Source: Macrobrachium rosenbergii
Lineage: Eukaryota; Arthropoda; Malacostraca; Decapoda; Palaemonidae
DNA: 64,000 bases
NCBI RefSeq assembly: GCF_040412425.1
Contig: NC_089781.1
Coordinates: 55,565,313 to 55,629,312 of the forward strand
Direction: 5' to 3'
Below are positions 26,063-35,772 of the stretch, one piece after another. Positions within the stretch are counted from its first letter, which is position 1, and every line of letters begins with the position of its first letter. The notes below the pieces were generated by a model. The model was not told the DNA's origin and did not search any database. It saw nothing but the letters and a program-made list of their open reading frames with translations. The translations under genes and the position numbers were made by a program.

Positions 26063-26402
26063 CAGGTCGGGGAAAAGGTATAAGAAGTTTAGGAGGCCAC
26101 AAACCCCAACCGTAGTTCAGGCTGTACCAGTCTCACCGGTTGGTCAGCCTTCCACCTCAAAGGCCCAACCGCAACAGTTTGTGCTGGTGCGGCCGGCACA
26201 GCATTCCCTTGCCTCCCCCACCTTTGTGACGTCTCCGGCATACAATCCATCCTATGAAAGCCATGGTTCCTTTCGTGGCTTCAATAAAAATGCAAGGGGA
26301 AGCCGAGCAAGGGCTGCCTTCAGAGGCAGGGCTGCATTGCGGTCCCTCTCCCGGGGAAGAGGTGGCCAGGGCAGAGGAAGTAAATCTTCCCCTTCCCAAT
26401 GA

Positions 26403-28230
26403 GAAGATTCAGGTAGGCAGGAGGCTTTACCTGTTTCGGAATCAGTGGACCTTCAGCCCGTGGGCCCACAGTATAGTCTCCAAGGGACTGGGTTGGCGTT
26501 GGATCAAGGACCCACCACCTCGGGTCAGGTGCCATCAACCCCCTTCACAAGTCCTGCGGGACTTCGCGAAGGAACTACTCCAAAACGGGCCATAAAGAAA
26601 GTGAGGCACCTGAAATTCCAAGGCAGACTGTTCAGCGTCCCCAAAAAGGCTCCGCTCAACAAAGAGTAATCTTGGATCTGTCTCGTCTCAACCTTTACAT
26701 ACAATGCGACAAATTTCGCATGCTTACAATCTCTCAGGCACGGACTCTACTTCCTCGTGGAGCCGTCACCACGTCTATCAATCTTTCAGACGCATACTAT
26801 CACGTCCCGAATGCGAAACTTCTCTCCTTACCTAGGATTCAGGCTAGGAAGGCAAGCTTATGCATTCAGAGTCATGCCATTCGGGCTCAACATAGCGCCC
26901 TGAATATTCATCAAGCTGGCAGAGACAGTAGTACAGCAGTTACGGTCCCGGGGGGATCATGCTAGCCGCATACCTAGACGACTGGATAATCTGGGCATCC
27001 ACCGTCGGGGAATGCCGGAGAGCTACAGCCATAGTGATAGAGTTTCTGGAGTCCCTAGGCTTTCAGATAAACAGGAGAAATCCCGTCTAACTCCGGAGGC
27101 TCGGTTTCAGTGGCTAGGTATCCAGTGGGACCTACACTCACACAGACTGTCTCTTCCGCCAGCCAAAAGGAGAGAGATAGCCAAGGCTACCAGGCAGTTC
27201 CTCAAGTGCAGGAAAGCTTCTCTTGCAGGACTCAGGAGAGGATCCTGGGCTCTCTTCAGTTCGCATCTGTCACAGATCTGCTGCTGAAGGCAAAACTGAA
27301 AGACATAAACAGAGTATGGCGGAGACAGCCAATATCAAACTCAGGGACAGGGTGTCTCTGGTCCCTCCAGTTTTGAGAAAAAAGACTCGGCCGTGGTCAA
27401 CAGTCAAGGGTCTGTCAAAATCGGTGCCCCTTCAATTTCCTCCTCCATCACTAGTAATTCATACAGACGCTTCATTAAGCGGCTGGCGAGGATATTCTCA
27501 AGACAAAAAGTTCAAGGAACATGGTCCACAATGTTCCGCCAGTTCCATATCAACATCCTGGAAGCAATGGCAGTATTTCTGACTCTGAAAAGGCTTCGCC
27601 CTTCCAAACAGATCCATATTAGGCTGGTTTTGGACAGTGCAGTGGTGGTACACTGTATAAACAGGGGAGGCTCCAAGTCGAGTCGTATCAATCAAGTGTT
27701 GATAGCCATCTTCTCTCTGGCGGAAAAGCAAAAGTGGCACCTATCAGCCACTCACCTGGCAGGGGTCCGAATGTCATTGCGGACTTTCTGTCCAGGTCAA
27801 CTCCGCTGGAGTCGGAGTGGTCTCTGGACAGAGCCTCGTTCGATTGGATTTGCCTTCGGTTCCAGGTCTCCAGATAGACTTGTTTGCCACGGAGAACCAC
27901 CACAGACTTCCTTGTTATGTGGCCCCCAACCTGGACCCTCAAGCTCATGCCACAGATGCAATGACATTAGACTGGAACAAGTGGCAGAGGATCTACCTGT
28001 TCCCTCCGGTAAACCTGCTGCTGAAAGTGCTGCACACACTCAGGTCTTTCAAGGGGCAGGTGGCTCTGGTAGCTCCCAATTGGCTGAAGAGCAGCTGGTA
28101 CCCTCTTCTGATGGAGCTGAAATTCAAGTGTCATCTGTTACCCAGACCCAAACTGACACAAGTAGTACAAACTCGGACTGTGTCAGCTTCCTCAAGAATT
28201 CTGAATGCCCTGGCTTTGTGGACTTTATGA
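26403..28230 (+). pseudogene. DIRS family 1 reverse transcriptase / RNase H ORF
   Basis: Opening motif: VGRRLYLFRNQWTFSPWAHS (about 26415-26475), then AIKKVRHLKFQGRLFSVPKK and QRVILDLSRLNLYIQCDKF (26590-26710). RT motif A is seen in TTSINLSDAYYHVP (about 26775), and the catalytic box is AAYLDDWIIWAS (about 26965-27000). RNase H follows: VIHTDASLSGW (27457), HINILEAMAVFLTLKRL (27550) and LVLDSAVVVHCINRGG (27625). After it, IDLFATENHHRLPCYVAP and DWNKWQRIYLFPPVNLL (27870-28020) form the conserved block typical of DIRS polyproteins. Several frame changes occur (near 26830, 27010 and 27510), so it is inactive. It overlaps the recombinase start, as usual in DIRS. Confidence 0.85.
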
Positions 28231-29193
28231 AATTCGCCGCTCAGAGAGGGGCGGATATAGACCCAGTTAACACTCTGTTCTTGGAATCAGATAAAAGAGA
28301 ATCTACTCTCAGGCAGTACGATTCAGCAGTTAAAAAACTGGCATCTTTCCTTAAACATTCTGAAGCTCAGGTTATGAATGCAAATTTGGCAATCTCTTTC
28401 TTTAGGTCATTGTTTGAAAAAGGTCTAGCCGCAGCTACAATTACCACAGCTAAGTCAGCCTTGAAGAAAGTGTTTTTGCATGGCTTCAACATTGACCTAA
28501 CAGACTCACACTTTTCATCAATCCCAAAGGCATGTGCTTGTCTGAGACCAGCAACCCGTCCTCACACGGTTTCTTGGTTTCTTCACGATGTTTTGAAACT
28601 AGCATCAGAAACTGATAATGATAACTGTTCGTATTTGAGTCTGTTAAGGAAGGTGTTGTTCCTAATTAGCTTAGCTTCAGGTGCTAGGATATCGGAACTG
28701 TCCGCTCTCTCTAGAGGTGTTAATCATGTAGATTTCCTCCCATCAGGAGAAGTTCTTCTTTCCCCAGACCAAAGTTTCCTAGCAAAGAATGAAGACCCTC
28801 AGGATAGGTGGTCTCCTTGGAAGGTTGTTCCTCTTCCACAGGATCCATCCTTGTGCCCAGTCACTACACTGAGGGCTTACTTAAGGAGAACTTCTCAGGT
28901 TTTGTCTGGTCCTCTTTTTTATCAGGGAAAAAGGTGGGACACTTTCCTTAAAAGCTATCAGACAACAGATTTTATATTTCATTAAACAAGCTAACCCAGA
29001 TTCAGTACCAAAGGTACATGATATCCGGGCAGTGGCAACCTCCACAAACTATTTTCTACAATATGAATTTTGATGACCTAAAAAGTATACGGGTTGGAAA
29101 TCTCCATCAGTGTTTAAGCGCCACTATCTTAAATCACTGGAAGCTCTGAAGTTCCCTACAGTGGCTGCAGGGAGTATTATCCCTCACTCTTAA
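28190..29193 (+). pseudogene. DIRS family 1 tyrosine recombinase
   Basis: This ORF would integrate the circular DNA copy by Cre/lambda-type strand exchange. The N-terminal part reads RESTLRQYDSAVKKLASFLK (about 28290) and FRSLFEKGLAAATITTAKSA, as in core-binding domains. The catalytic part has ASGARISELSAL (first Arg near 28686), HDIRAVATS (His near 29017, second Arg near 29026) and FKRHYLKSLE (Tyr near 29124). The catalytic R, HxxR and Y residues are all still visible. Frameshifts near 28960 and 29070 separate the motifs. It ends at IIPHS and a stop at about 29193. Confidence 0.85.
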
Positions 29194-29599
29194 GTAGTCT
29201 TTCCCCCATTCCCTTCCCGCCTGCCTGCCTCATTTGCTTTCCCTGCCATCTTCTCCTGGGCCATGCATGCTTCACATCCTGGCCCTAGTTTATGTATATA
29301 TAACTGTACCTGTTTTGCGGTGTTAGGTTTAAGTGCATTTGTAAATTTTCTTTGTGTTAGTCTTAAGTTTAAGTACTGTTAATTGTCTATGTTTTATGGT
29401 TACCTTAAGTTTTGATACTATCTGTTCAGAACCTTGTTTTGTCCACAAAGATTCTTAGTCTTAAGTTTAATGTTTAACTTATATTTCTCTGCTGCTGAGA
29501 TAATTAAATTAGGCTTAAGTAATGGTGCCTTTATTTATCTCTGCCTTTTATTTGTCACTATAATCTTTCACCTTGCTTGGTATGATTCTCTGATACTAT

Positions 29600-29695
29600 T
29601 TCACCGCTGACACAGGTCGAAGCTCAGAAAGGGATTTTGACAAAGGAAAAATCTATTTCTGAGGAGGACCTGTGTCACCCGTGACCCTCCCAGGT
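29600..29695 (+). repeat. DIRS internal complementary region
   Basis: The first half (caccgctgacacaggtcgaa, then gctcagaaa) is the reverse complement of the left terminus. The second half (gggattttgacaaaggaaaa, then atctatttctgaggaggacc) is the reverse complement of the right terminus. The junction between them marks how the two ends meet in the circular DNA intermediate. Confidence 0.85.
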
Positions 29696-29740
29696 TATTC
29701 AATTTCCCCCTAGTAGGCATACCAAGCTAGTTGTCTGGGT

Positions 29741-30078
29741 GCTAACCTGGAATGAGGGTAGGTGGCGCTCAGGTCGTCAGGTACAGGCAGGTGAGTTGCA
29801 GTTGGAATGGCTCTTTTCGTGCATCGGGGTTATGACATCAGGACATTCTACAGAGTTAGGTCCTGTGGTAGTGGACATATTCACTCACCCTACTCTATAC
29901 TGACACCTGTTACGTAATAGGTGATCGCTCTGAGGGTAGTAACCTCAGCATTCCCGTTGGCTTTCTTTCTCTGGTATATTTAGCAATATTTATACCTAGA
30001 AATGTGTGCTCAAGGGACATTTCACCAGGCTGACACAGGTCCTCCCTCAGAAATAGATTTTTCCTTTGTCAAAATCCC
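29741..30078 (+). repeat. DIRS family 1 right inverted terminal repeat
   Basis: Inverted relative to 21423-21737 at high similarity. It carries about 25 extra terminal bases (tttttcctttgtcaaaatccc) that the left repeat lacks, as is usual for DIRS elements with unequal ends. Confidence 0.88.
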
Positions 30079-30084
30079 TTAATG

Positions 30085-30258
30085 GTCCCATTAACTGGTT
30101 ATTGGTGCCAATAAACCGCTTACAGATGCTGATAAATCGCTTACCAATGCTGATAAACCGCTTACCAATGCTGATAATCTGGTAAACGATGTCACTAATC
30201 AAGCACCATAACACCAAAACGCTGTTAATTGATGCCGCCGGTAAGCAGGGACTGCCAG
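30085..30258. mobile_element. Family G MITE relic with 21-bp repeats
   Basis: It ends in aagcagggactgcc, a family G terminus. The interior carries three copies of gctgataaa(c/t)cgcttaccaat (30128-30175). The left end (tggtcccattaactgg) is poor. Confidence 0.4.
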
Positions 30259-30744
30259 TATCTACATATGAGGGCCTCAGAACCAGAAGGTTGTAAACGC
30301 CACCCCCACCGATTTGGAGTTAGGCATACCAGTAGATGTGGCAACGTTTCCTCTGTCGATTTGTGGCATTTCTATGCTAGTCAGCTGTTTCAGTAAGGTC
30401 GAAATCCCTACTGGAACAGTAGAAATTATAAATTTTAGCTAAATGAACGAAAGTGATGTCACGCGGAGCTTACAGCCTCATAAGAGCTCAGTTACAACCA
30501 GAAGGTTGCATGTGCAGCAGCTCAGAGGGAGCCAATGAGAGCATGCGTCACTAAACGGGTATTCAGTTCTAAGCCAATCAGCATTTTCCAGCATAAGGGG
30601 CTCGTAAGTGTCGGACAATCACCGCGCAGTTTACATCTCCACTATTGTTTACATTCCCAGTCTAGTGATTTTTGCGGCAAAATTGAATGTCCATAGTGTT
30701 GTGATTTGTTTTTTTTTTATTATTATCCCTTATTTAGCACCATT

Positions 30745-30930
30745 ATGTCTTTCTCTGGTAGTGAAAGTGATCACTGTGATGTCGTGCAACGGCCTAGAGG
30801 AAGGAGAAGGACAAGGAATGAAACGTCATGAAAAAAAAATGGTGTTAAGTTACTGCACGATGCAGGCCAAGAATATGTTTCTCGGTGTACAGACAAACTC
30901 GTGCCTGCACGTAATGTAGGCCAGCCGTTT
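30745..30930 (+). pseudogene. K/R-rich N-terminal coding remnant in element H
   Basis: The ATG at 30745 gives MSFSGSESDHCDVVQRPRGR then RRTRNETS and a TGA (30829). The same frame continues KKNGVKLLHDAGQEY, then CTDKLVPARNVGQPF. The pattern of an acidic start, a basic patch, then GQEY...VPAR..G resembles N-termini I recall from uncharacterised, probably transposon-borne arthropod proteins. The TGA falls where a Trp codon would fit. The function is not known, and the family resemblance is a recollection that should be treated as tentative. Confidence 0.35.
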
Positions 30931-30974
30931 TAATGGTTAAACATTATGATGATGGAAGGTTATCATCGTCAACA

Positions 30975-30976
<2 letters not shown>

Positions 30977-31015
<39 letters not shown>

Positions 31016-31045
31016 TTCCATCACACTATATTGATTACTCATCAA

Positions 31046-31080
<35 letters not shown>
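30977..31080. repeat. Two (ATT)n microsatellites
   Basis: Pure tta repeats at 30977-31015 and 31045-31080, separated by about 30 bp, both inside element H. Confidence 0.95.
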
Positions 31081-31085
<5 letters not shown>

Positions 31086-31491
31086 TTCATTATCATTTTT
31101 ATTATCATTACATCCATTGTTGTTATAGCACCAATATAATAACACTTTATTATCATTTACACATTTAACTATGGTTTAAGTGCTGGTTATGACAAGAATA
31201 TAAACAAATGTGAGGGGTTAGGCGGACATTTTGAATGCTAGCGCACAAGCGCACCCTACAATTTTTTCAAATTTTCACAAAAAATTCTAAAGAGTAGGGC
31301 TTTCATATGAAACTTGTTTAAATCAATATCTTTCTTAGAAGCAGAGTAATGAATGCTAGACTTTGAGGGCAATTTACTCATTTTTTAAAAAGTGGCGTTT
31401 ACAACCTTCTGGTTCTGAGGGCCTCATATGTGTAATGCTACATTACAGTATCAGTACAATGCAATGAATAAATGTCAATAAAAATACTATT

Positions 31492-31493
<2 letters not shown>

Positions 31494-31577
<84 letters not shown>
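31494..31577. repeat. (GA)n microsatellite
   Basis: About 84 bp of pure ga repeat. Confidence 0.97.
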
Positions 31578-31579
<2 letters not shown>

Positions 31580-32924
31580 ACAGTATGTGTGTAGTGTTAT
31601 GTAAACTAGAGCTCATGCACATAGGGGGCTACACACATATACATACAAAGAAAATGATTACAGCATAGTATCTTACCTCGAAGACAACAAAATATAAACA
31701 ACAATACATTGTAAACACCATGTCAATCAAAATACCACAGCATATTATAGAGATAAAAGTTAAGTGTAAATTTTGTGCAACATTGCCTTGATATTAACTA
31801 CCGAAGTATAACGAGGCCCCAATGGGGTTGTGGTAACTCGGGACATTTTAGTCTGAGTCAGAATTGCTGAGTTCCCTGGTACCACACAATGGAGCAAACA
31901 GCAATTTTCACACTCACAGGTGTGGAGGTGGTAGGTGAGGCAACTGCATTTCTTTTAACTACAAACTTTTAGAATTGCAGAGTGCATGTCCACACAACCA
32001 AACAAAGAAGCATAGCATAATCACTAAGAATAATTACTTTTCTTTTAACCACATATATTAGCATTTCATATAAATGTACTTACACAGTGAAATAAAATCA
32101 CTTTATAAAAAAATTAACATATGGAACTTGTTAAATATTTGATAGCAACAATTTGTGGTAGTGCGATTGACTACTGTAGAAGACAAGTACCACTGGGATA
32201 CAAAATATTGCACCAGTTCCTTTAATGTTTCAGACAAAAGGCACAAGCCAGTATTCAGCATGTGGTATCTGGCAATTGTTGGCCAGGCGGTGCAGGCACA
32301 TGACATACCATGATGACAGACTAACCGTTTCTGTCATCGGTTATGGATTGCCCTAGAGCAAGATCCCATTCCTGCACAAGGCTGGCTTGATATAAAACAA
32401 ACGAATGAGTCACTTGCTAATGGATACTGTGCAGCAATGCGTATCCTGGTAGCCAAGCTAAATAACACTCCATTCAAATTAAATTAAAATTAGAATCGTT
32501 CTTTCATGCTTTTTTTTTCAAGAATTGTGGTATTAATTTTTTCCTGTAGCTCAGCCTGCACCATTTTTTTCAGTCTGATGAAGGTTTTATTTTAGCACTC
32601 AAACTTTGAAAGCTTATATGTTTTGCATGTACAGCGTCAAAACCAAAACTATTTGTTACATTTTGTTTATTTGTCATAATCTAAATATAAAAAACAAAAT
32701 GGTGAATATTAACCTATAAAAGTTTGGCTGGGCCTAATGATCCTTGCCTGATCTGTGAAAGACAGGGAATCCTATAATATGCAATACACTTTTGTTAAGA
32801 ATCTGTGTGGTATTAAATTTTCAAAACCAATACTGTATTTTTTTACAGCTTATGCAAATAATTAACTGATAATTTACTCAAATTGTCCTAATTCTGAAAC
32901 CAATAGAAAAACAAAAATAATGTA
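31578..32924. other. Intronic DNA, nothing recognised
   Basis: No exon, TIR pair or transposon ORF could be supported. ORFs are short and of low complexity. Confidence 0.5.
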
Positions 32925-34746
32925 CAGTAAAACCCCCATATTCACGGGGGATGCATACCACACCTCCCCCCAACAAATAGCTTAAACCAGCGAATACTTA
33001 GAACCTTTCTAAAAATACTTAGAACTGCCTATTTTGACATTTCAAACACACACAAAACAAACTAAAAATGCTTATATAGGTATTATCCTACTTACGATGA
33101 GGTTAGGTTTAAAAAAAAACCATCGTTTGTTGGAAAAAACATAAGAAATACCAAAACATATCTTGAACACAGCCTAGCCTACACTAGGGTATTTGGTACC
33201 AAGTACTGTATGCATAGGCTACATGGTAGCCTAGCCTACACTATAAAACATACTCTTTACGTACACGGTATAGTAATTATTAATATCAGCTAATTCTTGG
33301 GGTTCATGCAAAGTGACTTATGATAATTCAATACAAAGAGAAACTGAATAAAAAGAATCAGCTTAGCCTACACTAAGGTATATTGTATACACACACGGTA
33401 GTGTAGCCAACTCTATATTCACATATCGTATTACACAAACGTCAACATAACAAATATGCAACTTTTCCATGGATCTTTTAAAATGTTATGCCTTAATTCA
33501 CTGCATTCATAATATTGTATATATTCTTATATTGCTTTTGTATTAAAAATTGCATTCATAGCGATCAGTGTTTTGGTTTGGAAATGTTTACGTGCTGTTT
33601 ATTTCACAACATTTAACTCAGTTCAGAGAGCTTCTCTTGCTTCTAGTTAGCATAAATTTATCTCTAGTCAAGATACTTTATTTATAAGGGGTAAGGTTAT
33701 TTTCATTATACAAAGTGTTTTTAAGTCAAAATATAACTAAAATACATCTCAATGTGAAATTAATTTATCTATTATTTTCGTTAACAGATGACGATGGCCG
33801 TTTGGGGACGTTTGTTTTGTGTAAAAAAGATTCATGATTCTGTACGCTATTTTCACTTGATTTCATCATAATACGAGCTTTACGTATTTATCGTTTATCA
33901 GCATAAAAATAACAGTAATGTGTTCTTTCATGCCCAGTAGTTTTGATTAAAATACTTTCTCTCCCATTTTAATTATGATCGAGTTTCATCCATGTTGCTG
34001 ATGTATGAGGATTTCCATTATAGTCCTTAACAGCTTGAACATTGTTTTCTCAGCTTCAGCTACAACTTGCAGGTTAAATTTAGCAGTATATTTCCTTGAT
34101 GATCTTTTATCCATACAGAATAAGAGTATAATGTAAAAATATATCAGTCCTATTCTACTTAACGTCATTTGTGCCACAACCTAAAATAATTGTTTATTAC
34201 TGTACGATGGTTGAAATACAGGTACTGTACAGGTAAACGGCTGTTGTTATCCGATTTGGTTATAAGCAAAACAACAGTTTCTTGGTCTGTTGTTTATGGC
34301 TGTACGCATTTACGCAAGAATATAACGTTACTAACAATACTTTTATCATTTACTTTTTTAATTAGAAGATAGTATAAAGAGATGGAGGAAAAGTTGTCTA
34401 TTGTAATTGGGTCTCTCTCACTGCCCGATTACGCTGCTGCCTGCACCCACGCAAAATTTAAAAATATTTTATAAATAATATTGTCGTATCGGTATTAATT
34501 ACTTGCCCCACTGCAAAATTGAATTATCTTAAGGTGACTTATTGTAAAACGAGCATTACCTGAGTATTTTAATAGTTTTATCATAAAAAGTGCATTTAGT
34601 CATGCAAATGAGATGAAAATATTTCTCAGTGAAAAATACCGTGAATGGATGAATTTTCCGCAAATAATGGGTAGATACGTTCCAAAGAGAAATCCACGAA
34701 TAAGTGAGTCTGCGAATCGTGAGAACGTGAATACGGGGGTTTACTG
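32925..34746. mobile_element. Complete non-autonomous Tigger family A element (1.8 kb)
   Basis: The left TIR cagtaaaacccccatattca and the right TIR (complement CAGTAAACCCCCGTATTCAC) are inverted and flanked by TA at 32923-32924 and 34747-34748. A minus-strand HTH remnant (34120-34040: SSRKYTAKFNLQVVAEAEK) abuts sequence encoding NMDETR in another frame near 33980. The transposase therefore appears to have been collapsed by an internal deletion. Near the right end, gagcattacctg (34562) is a second, family D terminus. This copy defines the family for the split and truncated copies elsewhere. Confidence 0.78.
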
Positions 34747-35640
34747 TATTTCCATATACAGTAGTATCATTAACATTCGTAATGGGTAGTACATAATACT
34801 GAAAATGAGGAAGAGGTTGAAACGTAACATTAAAAAATTTCATAAACTGTAGTCGTAGAAAAATATTAACTAATAAAACTTCAAAAAATACTTTCAAATA
34901 CAATTAAAGAACAACAACATCTAAATATAAGTCTATTAACTATAATAAAACTTCAATAAATGTCTTCGAATATAATTAAAGAACAACAACGTCTAAAGAT
35001 AAGTCCAAATATTAAAGAGAAACAACAGTAAATTATGTTTATCCCATAAACAGTATTCAATGAAAGTGGTTCTCTAGCCAGTTTCAGTTCATGAATGCTA
35101 TTCCCATCCTGATATTTAGTGTAACCCCCAAAAGCACTGATAACTCCATTCACCCATGACGTTACCAGTTATCATTCATTCTAGGCCTATGTGACTCCCA
35201 TTAAACCTATCATTTGTAAAAAAAAAAAAAACATTCCCAATTTCCTTCTCTAGTATGCCTGAATTCTCCTTCATATTTGTAAAAAACAAAAAACAAAAAA
35301 TTATATTTCTAATTAATGTTATTGAAAAGAAAATTGGCACATGTAACTTAGAAATTATCATGCATCCAAACTGGACTACTCAACATTTGGCATTGCAGGC
35401 GTGCCAACCGAACCTCATACGGCAGTGAATTCCGCCGCCTTTCAGGAAAGCTAATTGTATTTAGTTTACGAAAGGAAGTGATAAATCACATAATATTTTT
35501 GATAATTATATCTTATTTGCTAACTTAAAATAACATTCTTTCTTTTACCAGAAAGAACTTTAAACAGATGATAATCTGATAACATTAGTATGTCAAACTC
35601 CACTCACTTAGAAAGACAATTTAGACATCAGTCCCCAATA
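34747..35640. other. Intronic DNA with a short tandem duplication
   Basis: No gene is seen. About 34866-34934 and 34935-35005 are two diverged copies of a 70-bp unit (ataaaacttca...attaaagaacaacaac...aagtc). Confidence 0.5.
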
Positions 35641-35772
35641 CCTCCCAGGTTAACCCTGCGGAGGAAATAGAGGAAGTTCCTCTTGGAGGTGATTTTCTTA
35701 CAGATGAAGTTGATACTGCTACCGAAATGACCTTGCTGAACCCAGAAGGATCAGGGACACAACCTCAGTTAA

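Larger units (their letters stand above)
23802..26402 (+). pseudogene. DIRS family 1 gag, with introns and frameshifts
   Basis: The ATG at 23802 opens a 57-residue Cys/His-rich module (MVRCQESGC...HQPCGHVVCRSHSGC...WHPDGCEVCYALF) that looks like a zinc-binding domain. It ends exactly at a consensus donor (GAGTCG|gtaagc); the next block starts after ttgttattttcag (24105) with ANQASRNASLATLRSWVAGF. A second intron-like gap runs 24381-24455. Later blocks include the coiled-coil-like MDERWKTVLEKLQSQETKIS (about 24730-24790), then LLRTLAEWEAENTLLTPF, then a conserved domain at 25193-25790 (FADATIRHEPNKLMKSSIWG). A Gly/Arg-rich tail follows the SINE (RGSRARAAFRGRAALRSLSR, to 26402). Gag would package the RNA. 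At least three frame changes break it. Confidence 0.75.
21423..30078 (+). mobile_element. DIRS-type retrotransposon, family 1 (8.7 kb, near full length)
   Basis: DIRS elements replicate by reverse transcription and integrate as circles using a tyrosine recombinase instead of a DDE integrase. This copy has the expected parts in order: inverted terminal repeat, leader, gag, RT/RNase H, tyrosine recombinase, internal complementary region and inverted terminal repeat. The termini were set from the internal complementary region, which joins copies of both ends. All ORFs carry some stops or frameshifts, and a SINE splits gag. The damage is light, suggesting a fairly young copy. A second copy of the family starts at 62266. 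Confidence 0.88.
30264..31431. mobile_element. TIR element H (1.17 kb) with about 40-bp inverted ends
   Basis: acatatgagggcctcagaac...aaggttgtaaacgccac (30264-30303) is the exact inverse of 31391-31431 over about 40 bp. A partial internal copy (aaccagaaggttgca) occurs near 30496. The interior holds a short coding-looking remnant (30745-30930) and two (ATT)n tracts. No known transposase was seen, and the superfamily is unknown. Confidence 0.75.

Noticed and set aside
27393..28985. A single 530-codon protein
   Set aside because: Only 27515-27768 (RNase H) and about 28190 onward (recombinase) are in the meaningful frame. Between them the conserved DIRS block is in another frame, so the open stretch is partly a shadow.
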